From assembly GCA_022707665.1 (NCBI GenBank), contig JAKJAE010000145.1, forward strand, positions 1 through 6,919: 6,919 nt of DNA, in the 5' to 3' direction. The notes under the pieces are model-generated. The model was not told the DNA's origin. It searched no databases and saw nothing but the letters and a program-made list of their open reading frames with translations. Positions 6,781 to 6,919 of the stretch are shown one piece after another. A program made the translations under genes and the position numbers. Position 1 is the first letter of the stretch, and each line of letters begins with the position of its first letter. This DNA is from Chloroflexota bacterium. GTDB taxonomy: Bacteria > Chloroflexota > Anaerolineae > B4-G1 > SLSP01.

Positions 6781-6885
6781 AGTCACAACCTCCTCCTGCA
6801 AAGATGCATGTCTCACAGAGCCATCTTAGCAGCAGCACGTTGGGACCGTGTTGGGGAAGTGTGAAGGTTTCGCAACATACCTACA
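6781..6885 (-). promoter_or_regulatory. Gap between response regulator and PDZ gene, with 11-bp direct repeats
   Basis: This 105-bp non-coding gap is unusually long for an operon whose next junction is 9 bp. It contains CCCAACA (6849-6855) and CCCAACG (6838-6844) on the minus strand, seven-base repeats separated by four bases. A weaker third copy, one base out in register, reads TTCACAC - CCAACAC - CCAACGT at 11-base steps (6837-6865). OmpR/PhoB-family regulators usually bind seven-base repeats with four-base spacers. A TAAGAT at the minus-strand equivalent of 6823-6828 could be a -10 box, but no convincing -35 was found. No factor-independent terminator was seen. Confidence 0.35.
6789..6797 (-). 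promoter_or_regulatory. Shine-Dalgarno site that fixes the PDZ gene start
   Basis: AGGAGGAGG on the minus strand lies eight bases before the ATG at 6780. It is the strongest ribosome site in the window. It favours this ATG over the in-frame GTG at 6816, which would place the site inside the coding region. Confidence 0.8.
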
Positions 6886-6919
6886 TCATGGCTCGAGCTT
6901 GTACCCGGCGCCCCGCACC
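6886..6919 (-). CDS. OmpR/PhoB-family response regulator, C-terminal end only
   Basis: Read on the minus strand, the last bases of the window encode V-R-G-A-G-Y-K-L-E-P followed by TGA (6886-6888). The motif VRGxGYxLEP is the characteristic end of the winged-helix DNA-binding domain of OmpR/PhoB-type response regulators, where the final beta-hairpin wing and strand lie. Only ten codons are in the window; the receiver domain and most of the effector domain are outside. Its position upstream of the PDZ and kinase genes on the same strand makes it the likely partner of that kinase. The short length limits certainty, but motif, frame, stop and context all agree. Confidence 0.82.
   Translation of the reverse strand, partial: VRGAGYKLEP

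Noticed and set aside
6773..6809. Two ATGCAT palindromes (6775-6780 and 6804-6809) flanking the ribosome site, as a start-codon-hiding hairpin
   Set aside because: Pairing would be only six base pairs across a 23-base loop with no extension on either side; too weak to claim as a regulatory switch.
6781..6816. GTG at 6816 as start of the PDZ protein
   Set aside because: It would put the best ribosome site of the window inside the gene and add 12 polar residues before an already typical MHRR-plus-helix start.
6823..6828. TAAGAT as a -10 promoter box for the PDZ-kinase pair
   Set aside because: Four of six match the consensus, but no acceptable -35 is found 16-18 bases upstream, so it is only mentioned in the gap entry.

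Overview
The window is high-GC bacterial DNA (roughly two-thirds G+C by eye) holding two convergent transcription units and a structured intergenic region between their 3' ends. The codon use, the monoderm-style heterodimeric ABC exporter, the multi-PDZ protein and the C-rich/G-rich intergenic hairpins would suit a Chloroflexota-type or other high-GC Gram-positive-like bacterium. That placement is an impression; no marker gene in the window settles it.

Left half, plus strand (1-3769): two overlapping genes (ATGA overlap) encode the two half-transporters of a heterodimeric ABC exporter. The first is cut at its 5' end by the window edge. Its ATPase domain carries the non-catalytic substitutions (Asp after Walker B, Gln in the switch position). 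The second has the catalytic Glu and His but an altered signature motif (VSQGQ). Together they would form one degenerate and one working ATP site, the asymmetric arrangement known from TM287/288-, BmrCD- and LmrCD-type exporters.

Middle (3770-3924): no gene. It holds two strong GC-rich hairpins, each with a 14-bp stem, separated by a small palindrome and enclosed by matching inverted arms (cagacccc/ggggtctg). The second hairpin runs into a G-quadruplex-type G-run array. The region probably ends transcription from both sides, and its architecture looks like a dispersed repeat element.

Right half, minus strand (6919-3925): a three-gene signalling unit read right to left. It starts with the last ten codons of an OmpR/PhoB-type response regulator (entering from beyond the window). 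After a 105-bp gap comes a membrane-anchored protein with three PDZ units and no protease domain, and 9 bp further a two-transmembrane HisKA-type sensor histidine kinase. The arrangement regulator - PDZ protein - kinase suggests that the PDZ protein works on the outer face of the membrane as an accessory sensor or ligand adaptor for the kinase. The 105-bp gap contains 11-bp-spaced direct repeats of the kind bound by OmpR-family regulators.

Most notable points: the PDZ protein embedded between regulator and kinase, with internal duplication and an aborted fourth PDZ start at its C-terminus; the direct repeats upstream of it; and the nested inverted-repeat element between the operons.
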